Part shown: positions 1-12,574 of the stretch, in pieces | Layout of the letters: every line of letters starts with the position of its first letter | Position numbering within the stretch: the first letter of the stretch is position 1 | Assembly (NCBI GenBank): GCA_013399115.1 | Contig: VXAA01006526.1 | Location: forward strand, 1,110,378 to 1,174,377 | Direction of reading: 5' to 3' | Source of the DNA: Anseranas semipalmata | Taxonomy: Eukaryota > Chordata > Aves > Anseriformes > Anseranatidae | DNA: 64,000 bases | The notes under the pieces: generated by a model | Told to the model about the DNA's origin: nothing | Seen by the model: the letters and a program-made list of their open reading frames with translations, nothing else | The model's database searches: none | Made by a program: the position numbers and the translations under genes

Positions 1-3000
1 CAATTTATTGATTTTATTGATAATTTATATGCTTACTATGTAGAAGTCATACCAAACATCCACTCCAAATGCTCCTAGTCTTTTAACAAACTGAATAATT
101 ATGCCTAATACTGCATCATGAAATAACCCGGAGGGAATGTTTTTCATGAAAGCATCCAACTGAGATGACTTTTTTTTATATTCAAAAATGTTAATTAAAA
201 ATTGCATATTTCTAATAGAAAACAACATTTCTGCATCATTTAAAATATGAAACATTTAAGTATATAAATATATATTATTTAAATTTAAAAACTGAGTAGG
301 ACTCTGGAGAGGTATGATTCATGAATGCTTTTATGTCACTTGGGGACCTCTGGATGAAAGCTACTCTACACAGTATTTCTATGAACAGAATAACATCTCT
401 TTTTCACATCACTGAGACTCCAGAACCTTGAGTACAGTACATTATGGGGTCGCACATGGGTGGAGACTGACACATACGGAAAAACGAACTGCCATCTCAA
501 GAAGAAGAGTGATCTAAGTTCTCTAACATTCATACAAATCCTTATTTAATTAAAAAGATACGAGATTGGGTTACAGAAAATTTCACAAAGAAATAACCAT
601 ATGCTCCCTACTAAAATGATAAGTACCAACTCAACTTGCTAATTGAAGTCTAACTGCAGTTCATTTACACTATTTCAAGTAAGCTCTTCAACCATTATGG
701 TAACTTGAGCCTTCCCTGTACATGACAGCTTAAGATGGCACAATAAAGGCAGACACATTTTCCAAGAAAATACTCTTCAGCATTGACCAACATTCACATA
801 GGTATCACTACACAACAAATACAAATTTCGCAACAAAGTTTAAAGGTCCATACAGCAAATTAAACTATTAATGTGATCCATGGTCTGAAAGAAGAGTGGA
901 GAAAAAGGTTACATTAGTAACAATGATCTGCCGTTAACCTCAGGGACATTTTGATGAGCTAAAACTACTTTTAACACCATGTTCTTTCAGATCTTCATTA
1001 CATTGCCATACCAAAACTTCCATTACTGGAAGTGTTGCTGACTCCAGAAGACTTCTGAGCCAAAAATAAAATAGTACAGCCATCATGTGCTAGAAAGAGA
1101 CACAAAGTTACTTCTGCCTGATTGATCTTCTCTGTTTTACTGAGGACAAAAAAAATCAAAGGACTAAAAGGAACAGAAAAAGCAAGATGCATCTTTAGAA
1201 TGCACGAGGACCACACAACAGTAAGGTAAGGGCTAGAGCTAAGTTAATTGTAGGGCCATTGCAGTTGCAAAAATGTACAAACAAATGAAGGTGCACAACA
1301 GCTTACGTGACTAACTGATACAATGAGAAAATGAGTCTTTCCACATGCAAATTTTTCCTCAGCTGATCTAATAATAGGTGTAGCCTCTTCTTACTAACCC
1401 TCCTTCAGGCTAAGTTGAGGAAAATGTGAATATAAGCAGGAATGAACTATGTAAGTCATAAATCCTCATCAGAATCGGTCCAGGAGCTCAGGCTGTTCGG
1501 CAGAATTTGCTGGATCTTAGTTTCAGACACAGATATCCGCAGGGCACAGTACAGAAACAAGGAATTATCATGGGAAATGATGAGATTCAGACGCACTTAG
1601 CACAGTATATCGGTTCCTTATGTTCTGTTCTCTGCGAGTCCAGCCAGTGCAGCTGGTGGAGAACAGGGACAGGTGCCAAGGCCCTGGTCATCCTATAACT
1701 TCTCCTTGATCACAAATCCCATAGAGACAGCAGCTGATGCAAGTAAGCAGTGGTACCAATCCAATTCCAACTTCCCATGAGGGAAAAGAAGAATTAGAAG
1801 AAAAAACTTGCTCTCACTCCCCTGTGCAGCCACTTAAACACAGTACATTCACATACATGTCAGCACAAACAATAGAAGGAAGGTTCTTAAAAGAAACCAC
1901 AGACAGATGAAGTTGACAGTGACAAAAACTTGAATCCATTCTTGTCCCAGCATTCAGCAGGTGCAGCTGAGGGTCACATACAGGAAGCTTTCCATTGGAG
2001 AAAAATGTAGTTTTAAAATACCTTTATGATAACGACTCTGCAAACAGCAATTAGAACCACCACAAGCTGACAGAGCACCAGGGCCAAGTGAATTGCACTC
2101 AAAATGCTACAGAAAATAAGGATGATAGCGAACTGTCAGAAGTCTCTGTTATGGCTGTCCATTAATAGCGGGAGCACCACGGGAAGGAAGATGACTAATG
2201 TTCACAAAAGTGCGAACAAACTACAGACCTAAAGGTTAACGTACAGCACAGATGAGCCTCTGAAAACATTGATAAATCTATTCTCTACAAGATCCACTGA
2301 AAATCCTAGCGGCATACTGTGCGTTGTTCGTTGTCCACCTTGCTGTTGCTGTCACACTACGGAGATGACTTTATTACATTTGTGTGATAGGTAGACGAGA
2401 CCTGATCCAAAAGTCCATTTTAAAGTCAACAGAAAATGTTCCACTGACTTTAATGGCATTTTCATCAAGTTCAGAAGCGATAAGCACTTTAGGTGCCTGC
2501 TAGATAAAGGTTGCTACTTAAATACAAAGTTAATGATATTGCCTGCACAGTGAAAGCCAAAGATTGTGGAAGAAAATTAAATTCTGATGTGCTTGCACTG
2601 GTTCTCTGAAATGTTACAGCCAGCTTTGGAGCTCCCGCAGCACAGAACACCCTCCAGCTTTGAGATCCTTTTTGTATGGACATTTGAGAGGAACAAAGAT
2701 TCTCCACCAGACAGCTTTTAAACATGTTTGCTCATGTTCTGGCCCATTTGCAATTGATACAGGTTGCCCTGAACACAGGTACTGATACTGATCTTGTCCT
2801 TGGAGTGACTTCTGTTTTCCAAAAACTATACCCACTACAGGGATTTTTCCTTTGGGCTACCTCTGATCTGGCCTACACCCCAGCAGGTGGCTGAACACCC
2901 GGAGAGGTGCTTGAGGAGCACTCCCCGAGCATGTCCTCTGCTGTGGCTGCCTTTCTTTTCAACTCAGTTCCCAGCTTTCAGTTTTAGTCCTCAGAGACTA

Positions 3001-3720
3001 TGCAGTAGTGGAGGCGACATGATGCTCAACAGATAAAGACAATCATGGTAGTTACTTCAAAAATAATAATAGAAAAAGAATATCTGTAGATACATCCTCT
3101 CCTTTCCAATTTTGATGGGGAGCCTAAGATGACCTGAAGAACAATGCATCTTTGAGGCTTCTCCACGGGCAGACTTCTAATATTCTGCTGCTCGACATGC
3201 TATCACAAACTGATATACACTGCCTCCAGATATTCATGTCTGTGTGATAAAATCTGTTATTGCATAGTATATTTAACATTGTGTATTTGTAAACTTTTAA
3301 AGAAAAAATAATTTTGCAAGTTGAATATGTAAGATAGCCTAAACAAAACATGTGCTTAGATCATATATGTCTATTAATTAACTAATAAGAAATAGATAAA
3401 TACTTGGTCAAACGTTAACTTGGAAGCTGCAATGAAAACAGAGCACATCTGAGAACAAGTGAACTCTACTTCTCATCTTATACACCAGCTGATGGGATAT
3501 CAGTTAGAAGAACTGAGACTACAACCTAGCAGAATCCACACACATTAAAACATGAAAAAAAATCCATTATCAGAGGAATACAGTTTGAGGACATTTGTTT
3601 CCAGCACTGGTATTACACAACAATCAGCTCCACAAAATCAAAATACAAGCTGCCACAAAGATAATGATGCAAGCTGCCATTATTGTGTAGAAATGCTGTA
3701 ACAAAAGATGGATGTGGAAA

Positions 3721-3788
3721 CTTGGGGGTTGGAACTAGATTATGTTTAAGGACCCTCCCAACCCAAGCCATTCTATGATGCTTCTATG
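3721..3788 (+). mobile_element. CR1 LINE, 3' end fragment
   Basis: The stretch has the diagnostic CR1 3' tail: gggggttggaact, then a diverged 'gatgatctttaaggtccctt' segment, then cccaacccaagccattctatgatgcttctatg. CR1 copies end in short ATTCTATG-like repeats rather than poly(A), and this one ends in two such units. Only about 70 bases of the roughly 4.5 kb element remain, with several mismatches, so it is an inactive relic. Orientation is opposite to DPP10. Confidence 0.88.
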
Positions 3789-4338
3789 TAAGCTGACTAT
3801 GCCCTTGAATGACTGCTAGGACAGAAAGAACCAGAGCTGCTGATTAGCTGGCATTTCCATGTAAATGTTCTTTAAAAGCATATAAGTTCACATAGGATAT
3901 AATATCTTCCACGTATAAAGAGACTTTGCCTTGCAACAGAAAGCAAGCTAGATTCTTTTAATTCAAAAATGGTTGACTCTGATTCTTGGCTTTACCTGTA
4001 CAGCTTCTTTTACTCACATACAAATAATTAAAACAAAGTACTGTATAGCTTCAGAAAAACAAATGATTGCCAAAGGAACAAAATGGTATTTCTATTAAAG
4101 ATAATGCTTCTTAATACCATAAAGCTGATTTATTAGAAAATTAAGAATGCAGCAGTTACATTTGTAGTTGTGAATTAGATTCTTCTGACCAGGAACTTGC
4201 AATTTGGAATTAAAAAACAGTTACAATTCTTACCTGCTCCTAAGCAACATTTAATTATTATTCACTGTGTGCTGCTGACAGAAATAGAATTATGCAGAAC
4301 TGAAAAGCAGTTTTCTAAATTCTAAAATGTGAGAGGGT

Positions 4339-4362
4339 AAAAAAAAAAAAAAAAAAAAAAAA
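4339..4362. repeat. A24 homopolymer
   Basis: An uninterrupted run of 24 A, 28 bases before the single N of the window. No LINE or retrocopy ending here was recognised. Confidence 0.97.
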
Positions 4363-4390
4363 GGGTTTCCAAAAAGGAATAGTAGTCTCG

Positions 4391-4391
4391 N
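4391..4391. other. Ambiguous base (N)
   Basis: The only non-ACGT symbol in the window, in the context ctcgnttcc. Its closeness to the A24 run suggests a base-calling or assembly problem rather than biology. Confidence 0.95.
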
Positions 4392-4858
4392 TTCCAGATC
4401 TGCCTAGACTGTTGGACTATGTAATCATAATAGGAAGTAACTGTGAATCCTCACTTGGAGCTTAGGTTTTTCCTTCATTTGATTTTCCTCATTGCTCATT
4501 TTGCAGAACACAAACCTTTCAGAACTTTTTCCAAGCAAATCTGATTGCTGCAGAAAGAATTTTATCTGTTCATGTTATCTGGAGAGGCAGAGGATGAGTT
4601 TTCCAATATACACAAAGGTATAGGAACGTTTGGAGATTAAAAATCGAAAGTGAATATATAAGAAAATGGTGAATAATTCTATTGAGAATGGTTTAAGGAA
4701 CATTTATGATTATGCACTTTCGGAACAAGAAACTGGAATTTTGGTAAACATTTGAGATTTATTTCCAAATACAGGTTTTTGTTTGTTTGGTTGTCTGGTT
4801 GTCTTCTTGTGAATATCTAGGGAACCTTTATCTCAGGGGATTGCTGACATGATAATAC

Positions 4859-4970
4859 TGATTCACAGACTTACCCAGGTTGGAAGGATCTTCACAAGTG
4901 TCTAGTCCAACCTCCTGCTCTGAATTCCGACCAAGTGGCTCAGGGCTTGGTCCAGCTTGGTCCTTTGAAT
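4859..4970 (-). mobile_element. CR1 LINE fragment, antisense
   Basis: The plus strand reads attcacaga, ggttggaagg, tctagtccaacctcctgctc and ggctcagggcttggtccag. This is the reverse complement of the 3'-terminal part of avian CR1 ('...CTGGACTAGATGACCTCCAGAGGTCCCTTCCAACC'). It is diverged and has a small internal deletion. It is an old inactive copy in the same orientation as DPP10. Confidence 0.82.
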
Positions 4971-5139
4971 TTAACCAGTGAAATAAGATATGTATGTAAT
5001 GTTTGGGATTTTGATTTCAAGACAGTGTCACTGGCAGACTACAGCCAAAAGATGTATGACAACACATAAATATGTGCATGCTTCTACTTTGTCTGTATTG
5101 TTATTTAAATTCTGGATTATAATCAAATACATATTTCAA

Positions 5140-5215
5140 TCTATAGTAACTTAAATATATATATACTTAAATAGATACATATATTTAGATATAAGTATAT
5201 TTAAATGCATACTTA
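5140..5215. repeat. AT-rich low-complexity tract
   Basis: Imperfect ATATA, ACTTAAAT and TAAATG motifs recur (cttaaatatatatatacttaa and relatives). No clean tandem unit is visible. Confidence 0.75.
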
Positions 5216-6833
5216 CATTTAAAATCTTAAAAATGGCAGTGGTTCTCTACATATAGATTGTGTTTAGCTTTTTTTAAAGATACTCCAAAAAAGCTAGTAC
5301 CTCTGCTATTAATGTGAATTCAGTCACCCACTAATACATCAATCAATATTGTGGAATAACTCTACCTCCTAAATAATCATTTCTAAAACAGAAAGTAACA
5401 AAGACAGAATATTTCAAAGGCTGGGAAACTCTAGGCTTCTAGACTGTGTTTAAGCATTCTATTTCATCTATCAAAAGATTTTTAACATACATTTTTGCAT
5501 TTAGACAAAACAGAAGCTCATTAAGTCATCAGTAGTTTGTGAATCTAATTCATAATCTTGCAGCCAAATGTTAATTCCTTTCAGTATAAAATTCATGACC
5601 ACTTAAAACATACACTAGTTTGGCTGAAAGGCTAAAAGTCTGAATGTGTGTCACTGTCTGTTTTAAGATTAAGTGACCAGTTAGGATTACATTTGTCAAT
5701 ACTAGTAGTATCCTATTTAAAAGCTTATTGAGAAAACTATAATGCATATCACACTTCTCTGTAAGATACATTGTTATTGAATTTTAGATAGAGAATATTA
5801 AGAAAAATGAAAAGCAAAAAAAAAAGTTGTTTAAAATGGTCTTCCTGAGTGTATTGAACACATGAACTGTATTGTAGACAACACAATACAATGTTAAGAT
5901 GCTAATATTTAAGTAATTCAATCTTGTTTATGTTCAGCACATATAGAAAAGAGTATGTCTTTAAGTTAGACCTGAAATTAGTCATTGTGGAACATGCTGA
6001 TATACATCATAAAAAAACTGGCATTTTCAGTAAAATGTTTTAACATAATGGGTCAGTCAGATCCATGAAGCAGTTTTTGCTCCTCAGGTATCATTTATTC
6101 ATTGTATGTGAAGATGTGAGCCAGCACTTGTATTTGAGAAATCAATAAGTGTAGAAGTTGAGCTAATGATGATTCATGCTCAGGATAAAACCTGTCAAAA
6201 CTGAGAGATGTGTAAAATATTCTTTTAGTCCATATTCTTTTGAAAGCATGGGAGGGAATTATTATTTCTTGGTAGCACGGAACAAAGAATTTTTGAAAAC
6301 AGATGGGTGCATCAGCTGACTATTGTTGCTTGTGGTGAACTCTGGCAGATCTTAACCCAAATTAAAGCTCAGCTAAACTTTTCCAGCTACTAATCCAATC
6401 TCCAATTAGGACTCCTAACAGTCTTTGCCCTGTTATTTTCTCAGGATGTTCTTGATTTACTTTTAATAATCTTATATTTCCATTCAGCATTGAAAATAAT
6501 GAGAAAAGGCTGTTTATCAGACCAATATAAAACAAACAGCAATGCCTTTGATCAGCATAAAACATACCCTATTTTCTCAAATTCCACGTTCCACATCTTC
6601 TATTTACAAGGACTGGTGGCTATTATGTTTTGCCATGTAATTTAGATGAAATCCTAGACAGAAGTGGGACACTGCATATTTATATGAATACTCGCTCCAA
6701 TGGGACAATTCATGATAACACAGTATCAGCAAATTCATTTTGCCAGTGTACCACAAAGAACACCATCTCCTCAGGCTAAGGCCTTTTCTTTTGATATCTT
6801 TAAAATGCCTTGCATATCTGTGGAGCTATATTT

Positions 6834-6849
6834 AAAAAAAAAAAAAAAA
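6834..6849. repeat. A16 homopolymer
   Basis: Sixteen consecutive A following a TATATTT stretch; simple sequence only. Confidence 0.95.
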
Positions 6850-9800
6850 GTATATACAGTAGATGCTAAGATCACCTAGCTATTATGTTTTTAAAAGATT
6901 TGAATGTACCCAGTAAAACTCCAACTCGAAGTAAGACAACAGCTTTAAAAGGGAAAAAAATGAGTAGGCTACTTCCATGGACTTCTTAATCTGATCTTTT
7001 AGATACCTCTTGTCTTGAGAAGAATAAAATACATTGCAAAAATTCAAAAATAACTTTGAATGCTGGGGGTGGATGCAACTTAAAATTCCCTTAATTTTTT
7101 TTTCTCACTGCACTAAAGCTGGTAAAAATTGGTCTTTCATATTCTTGATGACAGATATAGATGAATGGGAAAGTCATGTCTGGATCAGACTTTTACTTAT
7201 GATCTCTTATGTTCAAGAGTATGCACATGCATGGTTTGCTTCTGGACTCATCTCAAAACAAACAAATGAAAGATCACCTTGAGGACCTAAGAAACACATG
7301 AAAAACAGGTTTATCTAAAGAAATATGTATTTCTGGAGAAAAAGTTGATAGTGTGAATTTTATATCAGATCTTTACTTCATATACAGCCCTACAAAAAAT
7401 ACTGTTGTCCAGATCACTACTGGTGTACAAAGCCTTTTGAAATTGTTTTGTATGGAGAGACCTTGTTGAGAAAATATTTTCTATGTGTTGGAAGATAGTT
7501 TTCATTTAAACTTTTTCGTGTATGTTACCAACCTTTAGCTGGTACTCCAGATAATGCTCTTCAAAGCCAGATTTTCATAAGCACTGTACAAACTGTCTTG
7601 TTGAAAACACTTGCACATGTTCTGATATTTTAACACCAAACAGTGTCTTGATTAAAAATATGAGATAATGCAAGCTAATTTCTTTATCCTTTAATTTTTG
7701 CAGAAAAAAAAAAAATCCAATAATTAATTTCACTGACCAAGAAGATTACCAACAACTGAACATTTAGTTTCCACCTAACTGGTAGGAAGATAATCTTTTA
7801 ATGCAGAACAGATAATCATAATTTAAGACTTCATTGAATTTTTCCTCTCATGGATTCTTCTAATCTGCAGATAAACTCCTGAAGATCCTTTCAGTGCACT
7901 TGAGTAAGCCAGTATCAGAGGCAATCTCTAAAAGCTTGATGAGTGTGTCACTTCTTGCCATTCGCTCTCCACTCGCTGAAGACTGCGGTTAGTACTCCCT
8001 ATCATTATCCTCTAAAAAAAGAGATTACAGCAGCAAAGTGATGACAGGCATCATTGTGCAGTAGATAAGTAACTTCTTTCTCTTCAGGTTTCTTTGCTTC
8101 AGACACAGCGCTGGACTGTTGTCTTTCCTTCAATACACTAAACTACAAATATTCAGAAACGCTTCTGAATTATTTTTCATTCCTACTGAATGAGTAATAA
8201 ATTCCACACATTTAGATCCACAGCTCTGCTTTTCTCTTACCTTTGTGAAGAAGATTGGATTGCTCTTCATCCTGATCTTACCATAAGAATTATTATTTTC
8301 ACAGTGCAAAGATAGCTGTAAGAACTGTTTTACTAAAATTCTCTAGCTACTAGAGATTACAGTTTGAAGCCCTAATTCAGGAAAACAATTTCTATTTTAG
8401 AGAATGTATAAATGCTTATGCTTCCAGACTAGAGATGACCTTTAATCTGTTTATAAGCACATTTCTGAACCAAATGCTAAAAACAAACCACACATAATTT
8501 AGCATACACTGAAAGAGGAAAATAAGCATTAGTAATAGTAAAGAGAATAAAGTAGGAAAAACTCATGAAAGTTGGTATTCAATAGGGATTTGAAAGCAGG
8601 GAGAAAGCAGTTGGTAGGAAAAAAAATCAGAAGGAAGAGATTATTAAATCAAGTGAGAAAGAAAAGGAGTTACAAAGAAAAAGAGGAACTGATCCTATTT
8701 CCTCTTCACTTGGTCTCTGTGGCATATTATATTCTAGCAAGAGTATGGGGAGAATATGCCTATGATGTCTGAGCTAAAAAAAAGACTAATATCTGGAATA
8801 AAGCTTACTTTCATTTCACACGGATGCCAGGGACAACTCTCAATGCTGAGGGACATGCAAAGTCCCCAGTAGTAAGAACTTCTTGGGACCTCACTGCACT
8901 GCAAATTGCAAATTTACTGCCCCATTCTTTACCATTAATGCAAGGACAGAGTGTCTGATTTCCATTTTCTAATCAAAACTATAAATCATTTTTTAGTAGT
9001 TGTGAATACTACCACCAGTAGAATGAGAAAAATTTAATATGTCATTTTAACATAGTCCTTATTAAAAGCAATAGTGAAATAACCTTCCCTCTGGAAATCC
9101 CAACTGGCTTAGATGCTCAGACTCTCAGAGTATCACATTCTCTGCTCATACCTTGACAATCTTCAAAGAAAAATCAAAATCAAAAAGATACCACTGCAAA
9201 ACTATCCCCACTCTGCATACAATACGTACAATGGCTTCCCTGCTGCTGCGTTCACGCTGTCCCAGAAGAATCAGGTTGGCAGGACACTCCGCAAGAATGT
9301 ATGTGTTCATTTCTCAAATTAGTTCCTACTTACTGATCTGTTGCCTTGCAAAATGAGACTTTTTCAATGATGCCGATCAAATTATGGTGAGTGACAGAAA
9401 GAAAGTCTGAACTACACACAGTCAATCCATGTAAGTTTTGGCAAAGTCAAAAAACTTGGAGAACTGATGAAAGCATTTCAGAAGCATGGAGTACTACAGC
9501 AAAGAACACACAGAAAGTACCTCTAAAATTGCTACAGCCTCCTATTAAAAAAAAATAAAAAATGTCAGACAGCCACAGTGCTTATGCCAGTAATGCTGGC
9601 TTACATTCTGTGACCTGCTATGATAAAGACAGAGGGACCTTGATGTCCAGAAATCAATTTAAAACACTTTGAATTCTTTAATAAAATAACTTCCATATGA
9701 AGTTTACAGAGCTATACTAAAACAGCTGGTATGCCAAATAAAATGGTTTTGCTCCTTCCATTAAGCATGGTTTAAATGATTCATTCAATTATTACTTTTG

Positions 9801-12499
9801 TATTCAAAGATGGCTTATTTTCATGCAGATTTATGTCCCGTTATGCATAGAGGACATTCTTAATTGTGCTGAAACAACTGCAAATTTAATTAAAGTTTGC
9901 CATTCCAAGCATAAAATAGATTAAAGAAAATGCTGACAACAGTAAAATAAATATTCAACTATTTAATTTAACTCAACATTTATTTTTAACCCAAACATCA
10001 AAATAACCTTATTTCTAATTACAATTTCATGACAAAATGTCTTGAAGAAACATTTGTCTCTATTTTTCTTCAATCTGTTCAGCTGAAGCACACTAGCTTA
10101 TTTATAAAACTGTTGATTAATAAATCTGTTCCAGCTGTATCACTGTATGTTACAAAGAACACAGATTAATGTATGTAAACAACCATTATCATTTTAAAAA
10201 AATAAAGCCTTCAAATTCAGTAAAAGCAGAAAACCCATCAAATACCTTACAGTGCAATTAAATACCCAAATCACAACAAAGAAGGAAAAATAAGGGACAA
10301 ACAGAGGCAGTGAAGTCCAGAGATCTATGACAATTTCCAGCAGGTGCTGGGATCAACTAAATGCCTACAAGTTATTTGCAGTTCCTTCTACTGGGTACTA
10401 AAACCTCAACATTTACCATCCACTGTGTTGTAAAACACAACAATAAGCAAATCCTCAGAACCAGTAAGTCTGGCTCTGACTGAGGAAAAACATAAGGTGG
10501 CCCCAAGAAAATGAACATTAACTTACCCCTTCATGATATAAGAAACAGTAGTGATGCAAAAATAAGGAGGCTTTCCAAAGCATTGTATACCTTTTCCCTT
10601 AAGGATTTTGAGAAAACATGGGAGTGCCTCACCAGCCTAACAAATCTCTCAAGAATGGAAAATTTTGGAGAAAAAATGGCTTTTTACCACATATTCACAA
10701 TAATATTTTTTTTCTAAACTTTGCAAACATTGCCTTACACTTTTTGGTGATTTTCCCTATCTACCCTTTTCTGTTTAGAAAGCCATGAGCCCAGCTGGAG
10801 CACTCGAGAGTAAGCATCACAAGCCTAATCCAACGCCATCCAGGACTACAAACACATACTGTTTGCCAAACTCTATTCCTTTCTCATTTTAGCTATTTCT
10901 TATATTGAGCAAAGGAGATGGCTAGATGCAAAATATAAATGCTGCAAACTTTGTCCCTCTATGTACCTTCCAGAAACTAGACTGTAAAAGGAACTAAAAG
11001 TTTCTTTTCATAAAGAAATATGGAAAGGGAGTTCACCTGCAAAGTGATATATTCAGAACGCATGGAGAGCTCTTTGTATGTCAGTGGATCATACTGAGGG
11101 ACAAAGATTCAGCCCTGACGCTACTGCATTCAGATGTTATAAGGAGTGATGGATATTTTCATGATTTGCCACTTTTCTGTATCAGCTATATACGCAGAAA
11201 ATCTCAAACAAAGAAACCCATCCAAAACAAAAATCTGAATAGACCAAATAAGGAAATTAAGTCAGTATGAGGGATTAATAAACTCTTCCACACAATAAGA
11301 AACAATGAAGAAGGGAAACGGCAAGGAGAAAGTTTTTTTCAGACAAAAATAAAACTGGAACCCTCCACAACAAAACCAGTAAACCAAACAACAACAGCTG
11401 TTTCCTGCTTATTTGTCAATACACACTATAAAAGTCTGGTCCACTAGAATCAGTAGAAAAACATCTACTCGGATTTAGTCCCAAGTAAATGAATCATTTC
11501 ACATCAACACCTCTAGAATATTTCAGATTAGGTTTCAGCATGTTTTTCAGTTTGCAGATATAGTTGTTTAAGCTGCAGGTATACAGGTCAATAAAGCAAT
11601 GTTAGCAGAGGTTGGAAAGGTTTGTATACTGACCTGAAAATGAATATTCTATTATTCTAAGAATTTCATTGAACGACAGATATTGTATTATCTACCAACA
11701 TGAAACAGTAAGTAAAAGGCTATACCGTAATATAACACATTAATATTAATCTTTTCTTATTTCAGAACATTGACTTCTGATATGAAGGTAACAGGTATTA
11801 ACAGGTAGTTGTAAAGTTCAATGTTCCAAAATTTAAAAAAAAATAAACTAGCTTGAGTAACAACCAAGTCCATCAATTCAGAACTATTCCATAACAACAA
11901 TAACAAAAAAAATTAATTCATATTTTATTAGCACTTTTTATACAACACTGATATGCATAGAGGAAATTCATAAAGCCATTTTAATTTTTTTTCTTTATTC
12001 CAAGATTTATTTTCAAAAACTGTATATGGTATTACTCATTGAAACTCTTTTTGACAATTTAATAGCCTACAAAATCTCTCAAAATCTCAGATTACTGAAG
12101 CCAATGATAAGAATTATATGACTGAATCAGCCCAGATTCTTTTTAGTAAAGCTCATAAATGACACGTGCAGCTGTATATAACAAGAAGGAATATCAGAAG
12201 GCAGGCTTTCACACAATCAGCCAGTAACACAACAGTTTAGAGATTATGAAACCTCTGCTACATAACTGGCATGACACTTCAGAGAAGCCATGGCAATTTA
12301 CCTCAACTGAGAATCTTGCAATATTTCTGCACACATTTAAATACATACTTTACCATCATTTCATTTGAAAGTTATGGAAAGAGAAATGAAGTTGTTGAAT
12401 CAAATTATATCATGTGAAATCACATACAAAATACACAAAACAACAAGGGTTTCAGAATTTTAATTTAAACGCTCATTTAACAATGAACAGTTGGCTTAC

Positions 12500-12574
12500 C
12501 TGTTTTACATCATATGCAAGAAGAACAAATCTTAAGTCTGGTGAAACTGAGTATCTTGATGCTTTGAAAGTTAC
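12500..12574 (-). CDS. DPP10: DPP10 internal coding exon, equivalent to about residues 123-147 of the human protein
   Basis: On the minus strand this 75-base exon follows an acceptor ending cattttag and stops at CAG followed by the donor gtaagcc. It is exactly 25 codons, phase 0 at both ends, so it joins in frame to the exon at 23038-23132. The product runs V-T-F-K-A-S-R-Y-S-V-S-P-D-L-R-F and then V-L-L-A-Y-D-V-K-Q. The pattern F-K-A-x-R-x-S-V-S-P-D is the DPP-family 'S-P-D' propeller strand. The ending L-L-A-Y-D-V-K-Q is specific to DPP10; in DPP6, as I recall, the equivalent reads L-F-S-Y-N-V. The segment belongs to blade 1 of the extracellular beta-propeller, far from the hydrolase domain, so the loss of peptidase activity cannot be seen here. 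Because the exon length is a multiple of three, skipping it would keep the frame. The next exon, expected to start I-F-H-Y-S-Y, is not in the remaining 12.5 kb on this side. Confidence 0.94.

Larger units (their letters stand above)
1..12499 (-). other. DPP10: DPP10 intron downstream of the 12.5 kb exon (incomplete; runs off the left edge)
   Basis: This stretch starts (in gene direction) at the gtaagcc donor next to position 12499 and never reaches another exon. I looked for the expected next coding segments, which in the family begin I-F-H-Y-S-Y and E-V-W-E-L-N, and did not find them. Contents are two CR1 fragments (3.7 and 4.9 kb), a 24-A run (4339-4362), an ambiguous base (4391), an AT-rich patch (about 5140-5215), a 16-A run (6834-6849) and a small minus-strand open frame (1456-1596). 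The region around 9.78-9.95 kb has a smooth AT-rich texture with an ATTTAATTAAA motif, which could be conserved non-coding DNA. I see nothing further to name. Confidence 0.8.

Noticed and set aside
12149..12178. Minus-strand reading Y-T-A-A-R-V-I-Y-E-L, reminiscent of the next DPP10 exon (Y-T-A-S-Y-V-I-Y-N-I), with a pyrimidine-rich 'ttccttcttgttatatacag' just before part of it.
   Set aside because: The AG of the apparent acceptor would cut off the YTA part, the frame stops soon after, and the residues before it do not match I-F-H-Y-S. I judge it a coincidence.
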